Assembly: GCA_023362775.1 (NCBI GenBank)
Contig: JALMGJ010000020.1
Location: 6,141,501-6,205,500 of the forward strand
DNA length: 64,000 nt
Source: Charina bottae
Lineage: Eukaryota > Chordata > Lepidosauria > Squamata > Charinaidae
Direction of reading: 5' to 3'
The notes below the pieces were generated by a model. It did not search any database. It was not told the origin of the DNA and saw nothing but the letters and a program-made list of their open reading frames with translations. Shown one piece after another: positions 55,201 to 64,000 of this stretch. Numbering within the stretch: position 1 is the stretch's first letter; every line of letters begins with the position of its first letter. A program made the position numbers and the translations under genes.

Positions 55201-57797
55201 AAAAAGTCAAAGCTTACACATTATTTTCTCTCACTGTTGATTCTAATGAAGGTTTTGCCCAACTGTGAATATTACCAATTTGTTGGATCTCTTACTGTCT
55301 GACTGGAGGAAGCATGGGGTCGGAGTTCTCCTCCGATGGCCAAGCGACTGGAGATGCAGGGATGCCATTACTACTGAGCCACTTTGAAGTTTCTGGTGTA
55401 GCATAAAGCTGCAGAGAGAGATTTAGATCCATACATGTATGTGTGTGTGTACACTGTGTAGTCATAAAGAAAAAAGCTTTCATTTAACAGTCAATGGTAC
55501 TGTAGGAGGTTGAGCCTAATTGCAACTGAAAATCAACGACATGCTTCCTGTTGAATGCTCTACTATCCAAAGGACCTGAAACTTGTAGAACTGTCTATTG
55601 AGCTCTTGCTACATATGAAGTAGAAATTTCTAAATATTACATGTATTTTGGCTATGCATGTGGTTTGGTGCTAAAGCAATGTGAAAAGCCAGCTATCCCA
55701 CAAAAGTTTCAATTACAAGTTTAGCAAGTGCGTAGTAGCAGAACAGCACAAATGCTTAGGCAGAAAGCATTTCTTGCTGTTGGCAGAGCTCACTGGAAGA
55801 CTTCATGGATAGGTTTTCGTTCCATGATCTGGCAGGATGCCAAGTGATAAAGGATATCTGTCATCCATGCTGTATCTTCTCTAACAGGCACCATCCAACA
55901 AGAGAGAAAGAATCAGGGTAGCTACAGCTGTTGTCAAGAGGTTTTAAATCAGACTCTTTGTATGAGACAATAAAGTAAGGAGCAATCTGATGGCTCTGCC
56001 ACTTTCCACATTCCTCCTTGTGCAGAGGGTAATATGGATGGAGAAGGTTTTCCACTACAGATACACAGAGTTGCCTACACAGAGAAGGTGATGCAGTGGG
56101 GAATGACTATTGTGCTTGTCCCCACTTCTCATCTGTGCTGTTTACACGTTTTAAGCTGTGCAGCTTAAATGCCTAAAAATACTTGTGGGCTTTTCCCCAC
56201 TTACATCTGTGTCTCTGGCAACATCTTTTGCCATGTCCTCTCCGACCATACATAAGACAGCCATAACATCCTTAGCTGTGATGGTGCTATCCCCTTAAGC
56301 TGACAACAGCCAGTGGCAGTTCCATGGTATGGCCACGTTGAAGTGCTTCATTCACTGTCCATGCTGTTGACAACCAGTCTGGTGATCCCTGAGGAGAGGG
56401 TCAGCCTGGATCTATTGGCCACTTCAGGCTAGTGCAGGTCTGCCCACCATCCCCCACTGTCTCCACGTACTCTCCTCAAGCATCATTTATTTCTTCCCCC
56501 CACCTAGAGAAACACTAGGTTTTGAAAGAGTGGCACTCTCCCCAAAGCAGGAGACTGACATTTTAGAAATCTGAACCTCCGGTAGCCCACTGAACAGGCT
56601 TATAGAGAGGTTCAGCAGAGATGCCTGGTTTGGAAAGAATATGCAGGTAGAGCCACTTGTCAAAACTGGCCACCTCCCCAAGCTGCCTCCTTGCATCACT
56701 GTTGTGATGGATTCCCACCAGCTGTTGACTTTCTGAAGGGTCACTTTGCTTAACAGCTCTGTAGATGTGAAACAACCAATTTCTGGCAAGCCTGAACAGG
56801 CAATGGATTCAGGGCAAGGACTGACAGTGGGGACAGCAATTTTTATGCCATTATATAGGGGTTTTTTTGCCAGGTGGGTATCACTTTAACTCAGCATTGA
56901 GCAGAAAGGCCCCATGATTCCATTTATAAGGTAAAAGGAATATAATCCAAAGATGAGGAAAAGATAGTGTATTGTCCCCCATGCCTGTGGAACTGAGATC
57001 TGCATGCCAGAACTTAACAAGTGGACTTTGAAGAGCCAAATCAGGATTTTATGTGTTACAAAACAGCTTGCAAGTTACTTTGGCACATGTCATTTCAGGC
57101 TTTGCCAGCTGGCAGTATAATAGCTGATACAACAGACTCTTATTTAAAGGTGAAAAGGAAGTATTGATTGGTGTCAGAAAAGGACTTAGCCACTGGGCAT
57201 CTGAATGCTCACAGTGCTCTATTACTGCTTACAGAAATAAATGGCAGAAGGGCTAATTTTTCAGTCTAGCCAATATGGTTTTTCTTATTCTTAATAATTA
57301 TGAAATCATGATATGTACATATCGGGAGACCTCAAGTTCCAGAAAATTGATAAAAATCCCTATGCTTTCCCACACAGAACAGGTTTCTTTTCCTTTCTCT
57401 AGTTACAGTTTGCATGTTTCTAAACACATACCTGGAACATCTGGCTTAGAAGAGACATATTTAGCCCATGTGATAATTTCACAGTTCTGAGCAGAGAGGT
57501 TTGGATTTCTAGTCAAACCAGATGTTTGAAGCTGCTCACAAAATAGGTACAAAATCTGTTCAATCTCCCTTGCCGATATGCCTGATCTGTAACCCAAAGT
57601 TTCCAGGCTCTACTTTATATTTCACCTATATGTTGAGCTTTACATGAGGAGATGAGGGAGCAGAACAGAGTCATTCTGGATGAGCCCTTAGCTAAGAAGC
57701 ATGGCGCTTCCTGAGCAATTGTACTCAAACATCCTACCTTGAAACCTTGATTATGCAGCTGCTCTGCTTCATAAAGAAATTTTGTGCGGAAGGAACG
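49152..57797 (-). CDS. CPS1: CPS1 3' part: last four coding exons
   Basis: Carbamoyl-phosphate synthase 1 makes carbamoyl phosphate from ammonia, bicarbonate and two ATP in the mitochondrial matrix, the first step of the urea cycle. It needs N-acetylglutamate (NAG). Exons on the minus strand are 57738-57797, 55296-55408, 54418-54547 and 49152-49250. All introns are GT-AG and phases fit (0, 2, 0), giving 402 nt = 133 residues plus stop. This covers most of the C-terminal allosteric domain. If the last residue is numbered 1500 as in human CPS1, the NAG-contacting residues known there (Thr1391, Thr1394, Trp1410, Asn1437, Asn1440, Asn1449) are all present, which also separates it from pseudogenes. 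The previous exon should end ...IGIQ-like; I could not find it before 64000, so the intron there is at least 6.2 kb. Confidence 0.95.
49251..50598 (-). other. CPS1 last intron, repeat-poor part
   Basis: No further frame or repeat supported. Small frames (49458-49667, 49944-50132) have no motif. Confidence 0.6.
50599..50827. mobile_element. Mariner-like MITE, copy 3
   Basis: Ends caggtagtcctcgtttagc and gctaaatgaggactacctg are near-perfect inverted repeats with TA on both sides (50597-50598, 50828-50829). 229 bp, no transposase. Lies in the last CPS1 intron. Confidence 0.9.
51431..51765 (-). mobile_element. Sauria-type SINE, full length
   Basis: Complete tail, body and head; same orientation as CPS1. 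No clear target duplication. Confidence 0.92.
51901..51952. promoter_or_regulatory. Two opposed CTCF-like motifs
   Basis: ccactagatggcag (51900-51913) fits the CTCF core CCASYAGRKGGCAS; ctgccatctag (51942-51952) is the same core reversed. Motif evidence only. Confidence 0.3.
52517..52921 (+). mobile_element. Endogenous-retrovirus-type solo LTR
   Basis: Starts TGTTAAGACC and ends AATTCTTCCA, flanked by GGAATG (52511-52516) and GGAATC (52922-52927), a 6-bp target site with one change. A TATA box (ctataaaac, about 52779) and a polyadenylation signal (aataataaaagctg, about 52846) have the spacing of a retroviral U3-R-U5. No internal genes remain. Antisense to CPS1 in its last intron. Confidence 0.65.
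53005..53197. mobile_element. Foldback insertion, Penelope-like 3' sequence
   Basis: A 14-bp duplication TTGAAAGTACTGTA (52991-53004, 53198-53211) bounds 193 bp. Most of it is a palindrome: left arm 53039-53118 (tggagtccttggtactctct...caactaggtaacatcaacag), right arm 53121-53197 in reverse, about 90% paired with almost no loop. The arm contains acgtttcattacccaactag, which I associate with the 3' end of Penelope-like elements in reptiles. The family name is inference; the palindrome and duplication are seen. Confidence 0.7.
53812..53954. repeat. (GGAGA)n(GAAGA)n pentanucleotide tract
   Basis: About 140 bp of purine-only repeat on the plus strand, changing from AGGAG to AGAAG units at about 53876. 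In the last CPS1 intron. Confidence 0.97.
54418..54547 (-). CDS. CPS1: CPS1 exon (second from end)
   Basis: 130 bp: G completes the split Gln codon, then 43 codons. Acceptor gcttcatttcag, donor gtatttc. It carries [15 protein letters not shown] and [17 protein letters not shown], the most conserved part of the allosteric domain, with Asn1437, Asn1440 and Asn1449 equivalents. The preceding intron is 748 bp. Confidence 0.97.
55296..55408 (-). CDS. CPS1: CPS1 exon (third from end)
   Basis: 113 bp: 37 codons plus CA of a split codon. Acceptor ctctctctgcag, donor gtaagag. It carries [10 protein letters not shown], with both NAG-binding threonines, and SPVAWPSEE with the binding tryptophan. The preceding intron is 2329 bp. 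Confidence 0.95.
57738..57797 (-). CDS. CPS1: CPS1 exon (fourth from end)
   Basis: 60 bp, exactly 20 codons: [20 protein letters not shown]. The acceptor tttttctttcag ends at 57798; the donor after AAG is gtaggat. It begins the allosteric-domain fold (beta strand and first helix). Human CPS1 has a 20-residue counterpart with the AEQLHN core. Confidence 0.93.
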
Positions 57798-58975
57798 CTG
57801 AAAGAAAAATAAGAATCAGGCTATCAAAGCAGAACACCTTTGCTCCACAGACAAACCAGTGTTTGCAGTGAGGATCATTCAGAAAATACAGGAAATCTCT
57901 GCTGTTACCATAGGCTACATAGTGAAGCTCTGTGTTAGTCTTAGACATCTGCCTCTTCTTAAAAGTGAATGTCACAGAAAGCTATAAAGGGCATGAGCTT
58001 TATCGTAGTTGGCAAGTTATTGTAGATTAACAAGCTTCAAAAGCACTGTTTGCTCTGCAACTGAAGTCCACATCTCACCAATAAGCGGGGTCCCCCAGGG
58101 TCTTAACACAACACTCTGCCTTTCAGGACCTTATAGCCAGGGAGAATGGATTACGAGACAACAAAATGTCAAATTCAGCAATCGGAGAAGCAAGCATAAT
58201 ATTGCAGTCAGGGTAAATGATGTAATTTGAGCAAGTTTGCATCAATACATTTGAACAAGCTTGTTCAGGAAAGTTCATAATTCTGTATCCAATCTACTAC
58301 CCATCAACCCCTGGGGCTTGAGGAAAGGAGGAAGAGGAGAGAAAAATGGGCAGAAGGGCAAGAACAGAGTTTATATCATGGGAAAGCCCAAATTTAATTC
58401 CAAAACGTTTAGTAGAAACTAACAAAAGTATAGGTGTCTCTCCTTTATAGTAATATCTAGAAACTTACTTTTTTTAAACAAATAACAGTTGAGAGCCTAA
58501 GGTGGCTAAAAATGAACTAGACTTTAAACTGGAAGTTCCAAGAGAAGCAGGCGGTCTAATAGGAATATGCAGATTAGTAAAAACCAAAAAAAAACCTTAC
58601 TGCTTAGGTTAGCAGGACAGTCTGCCCCCAAGGAGTCAGGATTTCAGAAAACTATTTATTCTGCTAGTTAGATTTCTGGATTTGCTTTTCCTGGTACAGG
58701 TTTACACTGAAAAACCCTAACAAATGTAGCAAGGAATTTGTAAAGAAAAATGAGTCCAACTGCAGCTTCAAGGGTCACTTCTTGGGAAGTCAACTCTGCT
58801 CTCTACACTAAGGTGCAAATATAAATATCCAACTTGACATTGCTGACAGCTTCTCAACTTTGGAATCGCTCTGCCTCCTGGTCTGAGCTTTCACAACAGA
58901 ATGATAAACTTCAATCAAACATTACTGAACACTTATAAAACAGGTTCTCCTAAGAGAGAGAGAGAGGGAGGGAGG

Positions 58976-59044
<69 letters not shown>

Positions 59045-60757
59045 CAGCTGTCATCTGAGCTGTCCTAGATGTCAAGATTGATCGAAAGTATCTACAGTAG
59101 GAACCACTCACTACTAAAAAATGAGATGTATCAACTTGGCTTAGAACTGCAAGCTACTGGGGTTCTATTTTAGAATGAATGTTCTCATTTCCTTCAACGT
59201 GCTTTTCATACTGTGTATAATTATCCTATGAATAGAGGCTCCTCAGCTGATTTTGGATTTTATGGAGCTATGCCAGTTCAGTTAGTACTAAAAGCAGTAG
59301 AGGCTTTTCCTACTGCACTTGTTAAGAGAACGTTTGCTGTAAGTTGAATATGAAATCAAGCGGGTCTGAACAGAAATCAAAATATATTTATTTTTCCTAC
59401 ACTCAGAATAAATCTGCACAGATTGATTAACAAATCCATCTTTGTGCATTTCCAACTATATTTTGTCTTGAAATCATTTAGATTTTCTTTTCTCAAGGAC
59501 TAAAGAGTCTAGTTAATGGAGAGATTCATGACTGTATCTCCTTCAGCCTCATGTTTGTTCTTTCTAAAACCAGCTGCTGAGGCTGCAGCTCGCATCAGAG
59601 GTCTGCTCACTGATGGGAAGGTGGCCTAACCTACCCCTTTCCTCCTGCACCACAGATTTAGTCCCCTTACAAGCCAGGGATGTTTTTTAAAATCTTATCT
59701 GGAACCCCTCCACCCCCATCATGATACTGATGTAAATTGGGGGCCAACAACGCCTTTTAAAAGCAGAATATTTAGGAGAAGATTCCTGATCTTTACTAAT
59801 GAGAACTAAATAAAATAAAGGGTCCCTGGAAATGACGGATATAATGCCCGATTAACAAGCCTGGGCACTAAGATTAGAACACTGTCCTCAAATGACTGGC
59901 TACAACACAGTCGCGGAAGCTGCGCAAAATCCGGTACAAATTAAGCTTCATAACTTACTTCTGAGTAAGATATAAGATTGCAAGAACTATATCCTCAATA
60001 TAGCAAAGAGGCAGAGTATATGATTTCTACCTCTAGTATTCTTTAAGGTTATGCACACCCTGCTGCGGCGAGCATTGAAGCATGCTGAGAGATTAGCATG
60101 TAACCAAGTTTGATTTCCTTGGAAGCTTATTGGTGTTTTGTAATATTTGATTGCTTACAAATATGCAGTGGATTACAAAGGCCACTGGTCCTCAAATCAC
60201 ATTTCTGTGAGGACAGCCAATGGAGCTTCCACATCGTTCCAGCCCTCGGTGTCTCTTCTCAGTCTGCCTCAGACTTTAGTCTTTTTTAAAATTCAGATGC
60301 ATGAATTACAAAATCAGTTCAGAGCATTTCCCTGCATGGTATTGTACTCAGAAGCAACAAGCTCAATATATAGGCAATACATCACACCTTGTTTGCCTAA
60401 CGAAAGATGTGACAGACCACAACTGTCCAGAAGTTCGACCATATAATTTTACTAGATAATCTCCAAAGTCCCTTCCACTGACACATATAGATGTGTCAAG
60501 TGATGAAGGAATAGATCTTAACTAGTCAAGGTTTAAAAATAAAACATTTCCTGCATGTTGTAAGCATGTTACATTTGGCATTACCGTACCACAGGGATAA
60601 GACAAATGCATGTCTTCAATAAACCTTACTAAATAGTCCACTTAGGAAAGGGAATAAAAATAACTAGTTAACTAGTATGTTTTTAAAAATGCCAGGTACC
60701 AAGCAAAGTCACTTTATTTGCATTGTATGTTTTCCCCCACCTTCCTTCCATCTAAAC
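57798..60757 (-). other. CPS1 intron (upstream of exon 57738-57797)
   Basis: No exon recognised. Short frame 58009-58230 has no motif. The next upstream CPS1 exon was sought here and not found. Confidence 0.6.
58953..59041. repeat. (AG)n microsatellite
   Basis: About 85 bp of AG/GGAG repeat in a CPS1 intron. Confidence 0.97.
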
Positions 60758-60973
60758 CAGGGTTCTCCAAAGTAGTCAATATGGTCTCCCAAGGATCGAT
60801 GCGACTATCCAATGGGTTGATGTTGTTGTTGATATTATTACTGTTGTTGTTCATAGTACTATTAGTTAAAGTAGTATTTATTAAATTATTTTAATATAAT
60901 AAATGTTTGGGTATTGATGAACAATCTGAAACTTCATAAAGGGGTCGATGAGCTTAAAGTTTGGAGACTCCTG
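60758..60973. mobile_element. Diverged hAT-type MITE
   Basis: Ends cagggttctccaaagt and gtttggagactcctg are imperfect inverted repeats, with the inner pair gatcgatg and gtcgatgag. The flanks ATCTAAAC and ATGTAAAA match 6 of 8 bases, consistent with an old 8-bp target duplication. Different family from the CAGAGCTTTCC MITEs. 216 bp, no frame. Confidence 0.6.
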
Positions 60974-61340
60974 ATGTAAAAGATCATTGGAACCTTCTGT
61001 GAGAAATTAGTATAGCACTATTTTTGTAGAATAAAGTGCTATCCTTGTCCACTGAAATTTGGGAATGTCTTCCCAATTTATTTGAATTTAGTGCCCATGC
61101 TTACAGCAAATTAGGACAGAGCATTAATGTGTGTTTGCTATAAATGTGCACTTATAGAGCACATGCTCCAATGTACTCTCTCCCCTCCCGTGCATTATCA
61201 TGTCACTCCATGCCTGACACAGGAAGGCAAAACCTGTCTCCATTTCTGCATCCAGAAACTCTTGTGCTCAATTTGCTCTTGTGTAAAGTATACAAGGGAG
61301 CCTCCCTGACCTGGCCAATACTCCTAATTATTTTGCTTTT

Positions 61341-61680
61341 TAAAAAAGGTAAAGGTTCCCCCCGCACATGTGTGCAGTCATGTCCGACTCTAGGGGCCGG
61401 TGCTCATCTCCGTTTGTTAGCCGAAGAGCCAGCGTTGTCTGAAGATGCTTCCACGGTCATGTGGCCAGCATGACGCACACGGAACGCTGTTACCTACCCA
61501 CCGAAGTGGCACCTATTCATCTACTTGCATTTGCATGCTTTCAAATTGCTAGGTTGGCAAGAGCTGGAGCTAGTGCGGGAGCCCACTCCGCACGCAGGGC
61601 TAGGGATTCGAACCTCCGAACTTGCGATCTTCCGATCGACAAGCCTGGTGTCTTACCTGCTGAGCCACCACGCCCCTTAC
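61341..61680 (-). mobile_element. Sauria-type SINE, full length
   Basis: Complete tail, body and head. 11-bp duplication ATTTTGCTTTT at 61330-61340 and 61681-61691. Lies in a CPS1 intron. Confidence 0.95.
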
Positions 61681-61882
61681 ATTTTGCTTTTAGTTGTAAT
61701 CAAAAAAGATTTGAGAGGAACCCAAATATTCCTCACTTTAAGAGAGACAAGTGGAAAGGATATTCCTGTAATGAAAGTGGTCACAGTAATGACTAATGGA
61801 TACTGTGAAGCCAACCTACCCAACTCGCACCCATCATTCTTGTTTCAGTCATCCTCATTTGTTCCCTGTCAGCCACAGGAGT

Positions 61883-61990
61883 GTTATTGTTATTGTTATT
61901 GTTACTGTTGTTGTTGTTGTTGTTATTGTTATTGTTATTGTTATTGTTATTGTTACTGTTGTTGTTGTTGTTGTTGTTGTTATTGTTATT
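61883..61990. repeat. (TTATTG)n/(TTG)n compound microsatellite
   Basis: Two alternations of TTATTG and TTG runs, then an ATTTAAAT-type end at 61985-62000. It could be an expanded LINE tail, but nothing recognisable follows. Confidence 0.9.
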
Positions 61991-61991
61991 T

Positions 61992-63718
61992 AAATTTATA
62001 GCTACCCAACTCGAATGGACTCTGTTCAGTCTATTTGCAGGACATAGAACTTAAGCAATCAGAAATCTTGGGTTCAGTTTATATTCTTTATTATCTTAGC
62101 AGAATTCTGTCTGACAAGTTATTCAGTCTACCATTAGTTTTACTGACCTATCCATTTCTGTTCTAAAATATGCTTGAGTGTGTGTTCTTTTAAAAAAAAT
62201 CAAATTTCATCTGCCTTAAGTTGGATTCACCTTTATTTTCCTGAGCATGAGCAGTTAAATGAAGAAAAACTACATACTAAAAAAGCGAGTTAATGATGTA
62301 CTTGATTTCACATACTGACACTTATTACTACTTCCTATGACCTTATGATTTTTCTAGACAGACCTATCCTTTCAGCATGCAGAGTGGATGCAATACTCAT
62401 TAATCATCACTAGGGGATTAGCCAAAAGGGCAAGCAATTTGACTGGGCATCCTCTATCAACAGGTCAAGCATAGCACCTTCATAATGACTGATATACCAC
62501 TTTTATTTGGGCAGCAGCATCTGCTCTATGGAGCACACTGTAATACGTGGCAGAACTCAACAGCTGGAGCAACAGAGCTTACAGTGATAAGAATGGCTTC
62601 TAGCCCATTTGTAAAGTATTGAATGACCCCAAAGTGAACAGCAGGGACTCATATAATGAACTATTTTGCTTGAGAGAAATATCTAATTGTATCAAGGTTG
62701 GGTGACAGTATAATTCATTTAAAGGATGAATTAATTGCCAAGCAGATTTCCTGAGTTTATTCTCTCAGGGGCAGGAATGACTTTTAAACCAGTTTAATTT
62801 TATAAGGTAGTGCTCACAGGCATTTTTAGCGGTGACTGGCGAGTTGAATCCAGTTCTTTACCCACTACAGCTCCCTGTTTCTCAGAGGAATAAATAAATG
62901 GAGAGGATTTACTCATTGCACTAGAACTGTTACCTTATAGACATGCTTGAGAAGGTATTTGACCCCTTTTGTTTGCTTGTTTTCGCTCTTCTCTCAGGTC
63001 AGCTTCCTGTTGCTAAAAGTTGGGGGCCTAATTCTCATATCCTTTCTTGCTGTCTACAATAATCACTCAAGACTGGGAAGTCAGTATTATTTTTAATTAT
63101 TTTCTTATTGACTTTATGCAGGGTATAAGCTTATTACGAGCACAGCAGGGGGATTGTAAAAGGCCATCAATTGTTTTTATGAGACCCCTAGCATTTTCCA
63201 ATCTCAGATCCAGTGACTGATCATTTGGGAACAGACACAGAGGCCTTGAGGAGATTTATTAATGTATCACCCTTCTTCTGTATCTTCTGCAGCTTGTAAT
63301 TACCCTGAGGCAGTGAAGAAGCATTGCAGGAAGAGAGAGATGGGCAGGCTTGTAAGGTCCGTGGGGGGTGAGGACTACTTTTATTTTCCAAAATTAATAT
63401 TCTCAGGTTTCATTCAAATATGTATGTCAGAATAGTCTTAGATAAGATGACATGATCAGTGAGAATATGCAGGGGAGCTATTGCTCTTAATAACACAAAC
63501 TTTTGGCATCTGTTGTGTATCGCCAGACTATTTAATATGCTAAAATTAATAGGATTTAGATTTGTCTGGATAGAAAAAGCTTCCATTTGAACAACCACAG
63601 CTACAAAAATGCAGAAGGAAACCTATGTAACTCTATTGTATGAAATAATTGAAACATTTGATAATAATATGTGAGCTGGAGCAAATACATGATTTTTCAG
63701 AGAGATTAAGCTCTCATT

Positions 63719-63723
<5 letters not shown>
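61992..63723 (-). other. CPS1 intron, no feature seen
   Basis: No exon, RNA gene or repeat supported. Confidence 0.55.

Positions 63724-63791
<68 letters not shown>
63724..63791. repeat. (TC)n(AC)n compound microsatellite
   Basis: About 36 bp of TC followed by 32 bp of AC. Confidence 0.97.
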
Positions 63792-63793
<2 letters not shown>

Positions 63794-64000
63794 CTCCCGA
63801 GGTTAACTAGGACATTATAAGCATGTGCTCTATTCACTGAATTATGGGCCCTTTCTTTCAAGAAGCATTTAGAACATTCAAAGATGTTATCTGCTCCATA
63901 TTTTTAAGCAGATTGCCCTAAGTCAGTTCCTGCACTATCCATAGATTGGTATATATTCTTTGAATTGTGTACTTCTCAAAATTTGATTAAAATAGTTCTT

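Noticed and set aside
57403..57597. Minus-strand open frame of 64 codons between two CPS1 exons, ending at a GT-like site
   Set aside because: The flanking CPS1 exons join directly in the known protein, no acceptor was found, and the translation has no known match.
58240..58330. Possible upstream CPS1 exon
   Set aside because: The minus strand here gives only a weak chance similarity, with a stop and no proper splice sites.
61461..61796. Recurring frame with EVAPIHLLAFACF and similar in many places
   Set aside because: Translation of the Sauria-type SINE; the same peptide recurs at every SINE copy.

Overview
The window is a piece of nuclear genome from a vertebrate, almost certainly a squamate reptile (lizard or snake). 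Evidence: eleven recognisable copies or fragments of a tRNA-headed SINE whose 3' tail matches Bov-B LINEs (the Sauria/Squam SINE type), a 2.2 kb Bov-B LINE, a near-intact L2-like LINE, and the 3' end of the host gene CPS1 with spliced exons. There are no bacterial-type genes, operons, CRISPR arrays or rRNA genes.

Host gene. CPS1 (mitochondrial ammonia-dependent carbamoyl-phosphate synthase) lies on the minus strand. Its last four coding exons are at 57738-57797, 55296-55408, 54418-54547 and 49152-49250. The phases join exactly and give the C-terminal 133 residues, including all six N-acetylglutamate-contacting positions known from human CPS1. The rest of the gene lies beyond 64000. A possible unrelated exon (6230-6345, minus) is the only other host coding candidate.

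Layout. 1-2647: 3' part of a Ty1/copia element with its LTR. 4629-4892: hAT-type MITE. 7250-12910: L2-like LINE copy A, split by a 1.18 kb solo LTR that carries an 84-bp tandem repeat. 14261-14595: SINE. 17980-18386: second hAT MITE. 18395-21181: Ty3/gypsy chromovirus 3' half with LTR. 21212-25625: L2-like LINE copy B, one frameshift from intact. 26958-28431: three SINEs, two of them shortened. 29345-32259: L2 relic, then Bov-B. 35190-37130: heavily decayed second gypsy element with a SINE fragment between two copies of its protease segment. 37836-39835: mariner-like MITE holding a nested 1.5 kb LINE. 41307-47100: L2 tails, SINEs, third hAT MITE, and an unclassified repeat split by a second mariner-like MITE. 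49152-64000: CPS1 exons, with introns holding a third mariner-like MITE, SINEs, an ERV-type solo LTR, a foldback Penelope-like insertion, a diverged hAT MITE and microsatellites.

The mobile elements dominate and interact. The SINE shares its tail with the Bov-B machinery, MITEs carry terminal repeats without a transposase, and insertions can be ordered by nesting using their target-site duplications. I found no wholly new gene system. The least ordinary items are the long solo LTR with its repeat-bearing open frame, the copia element, the hAT MITE family with interchangeable interiors, the foldback Penelope-like insertion, and the long duplication around a SINE fragment.
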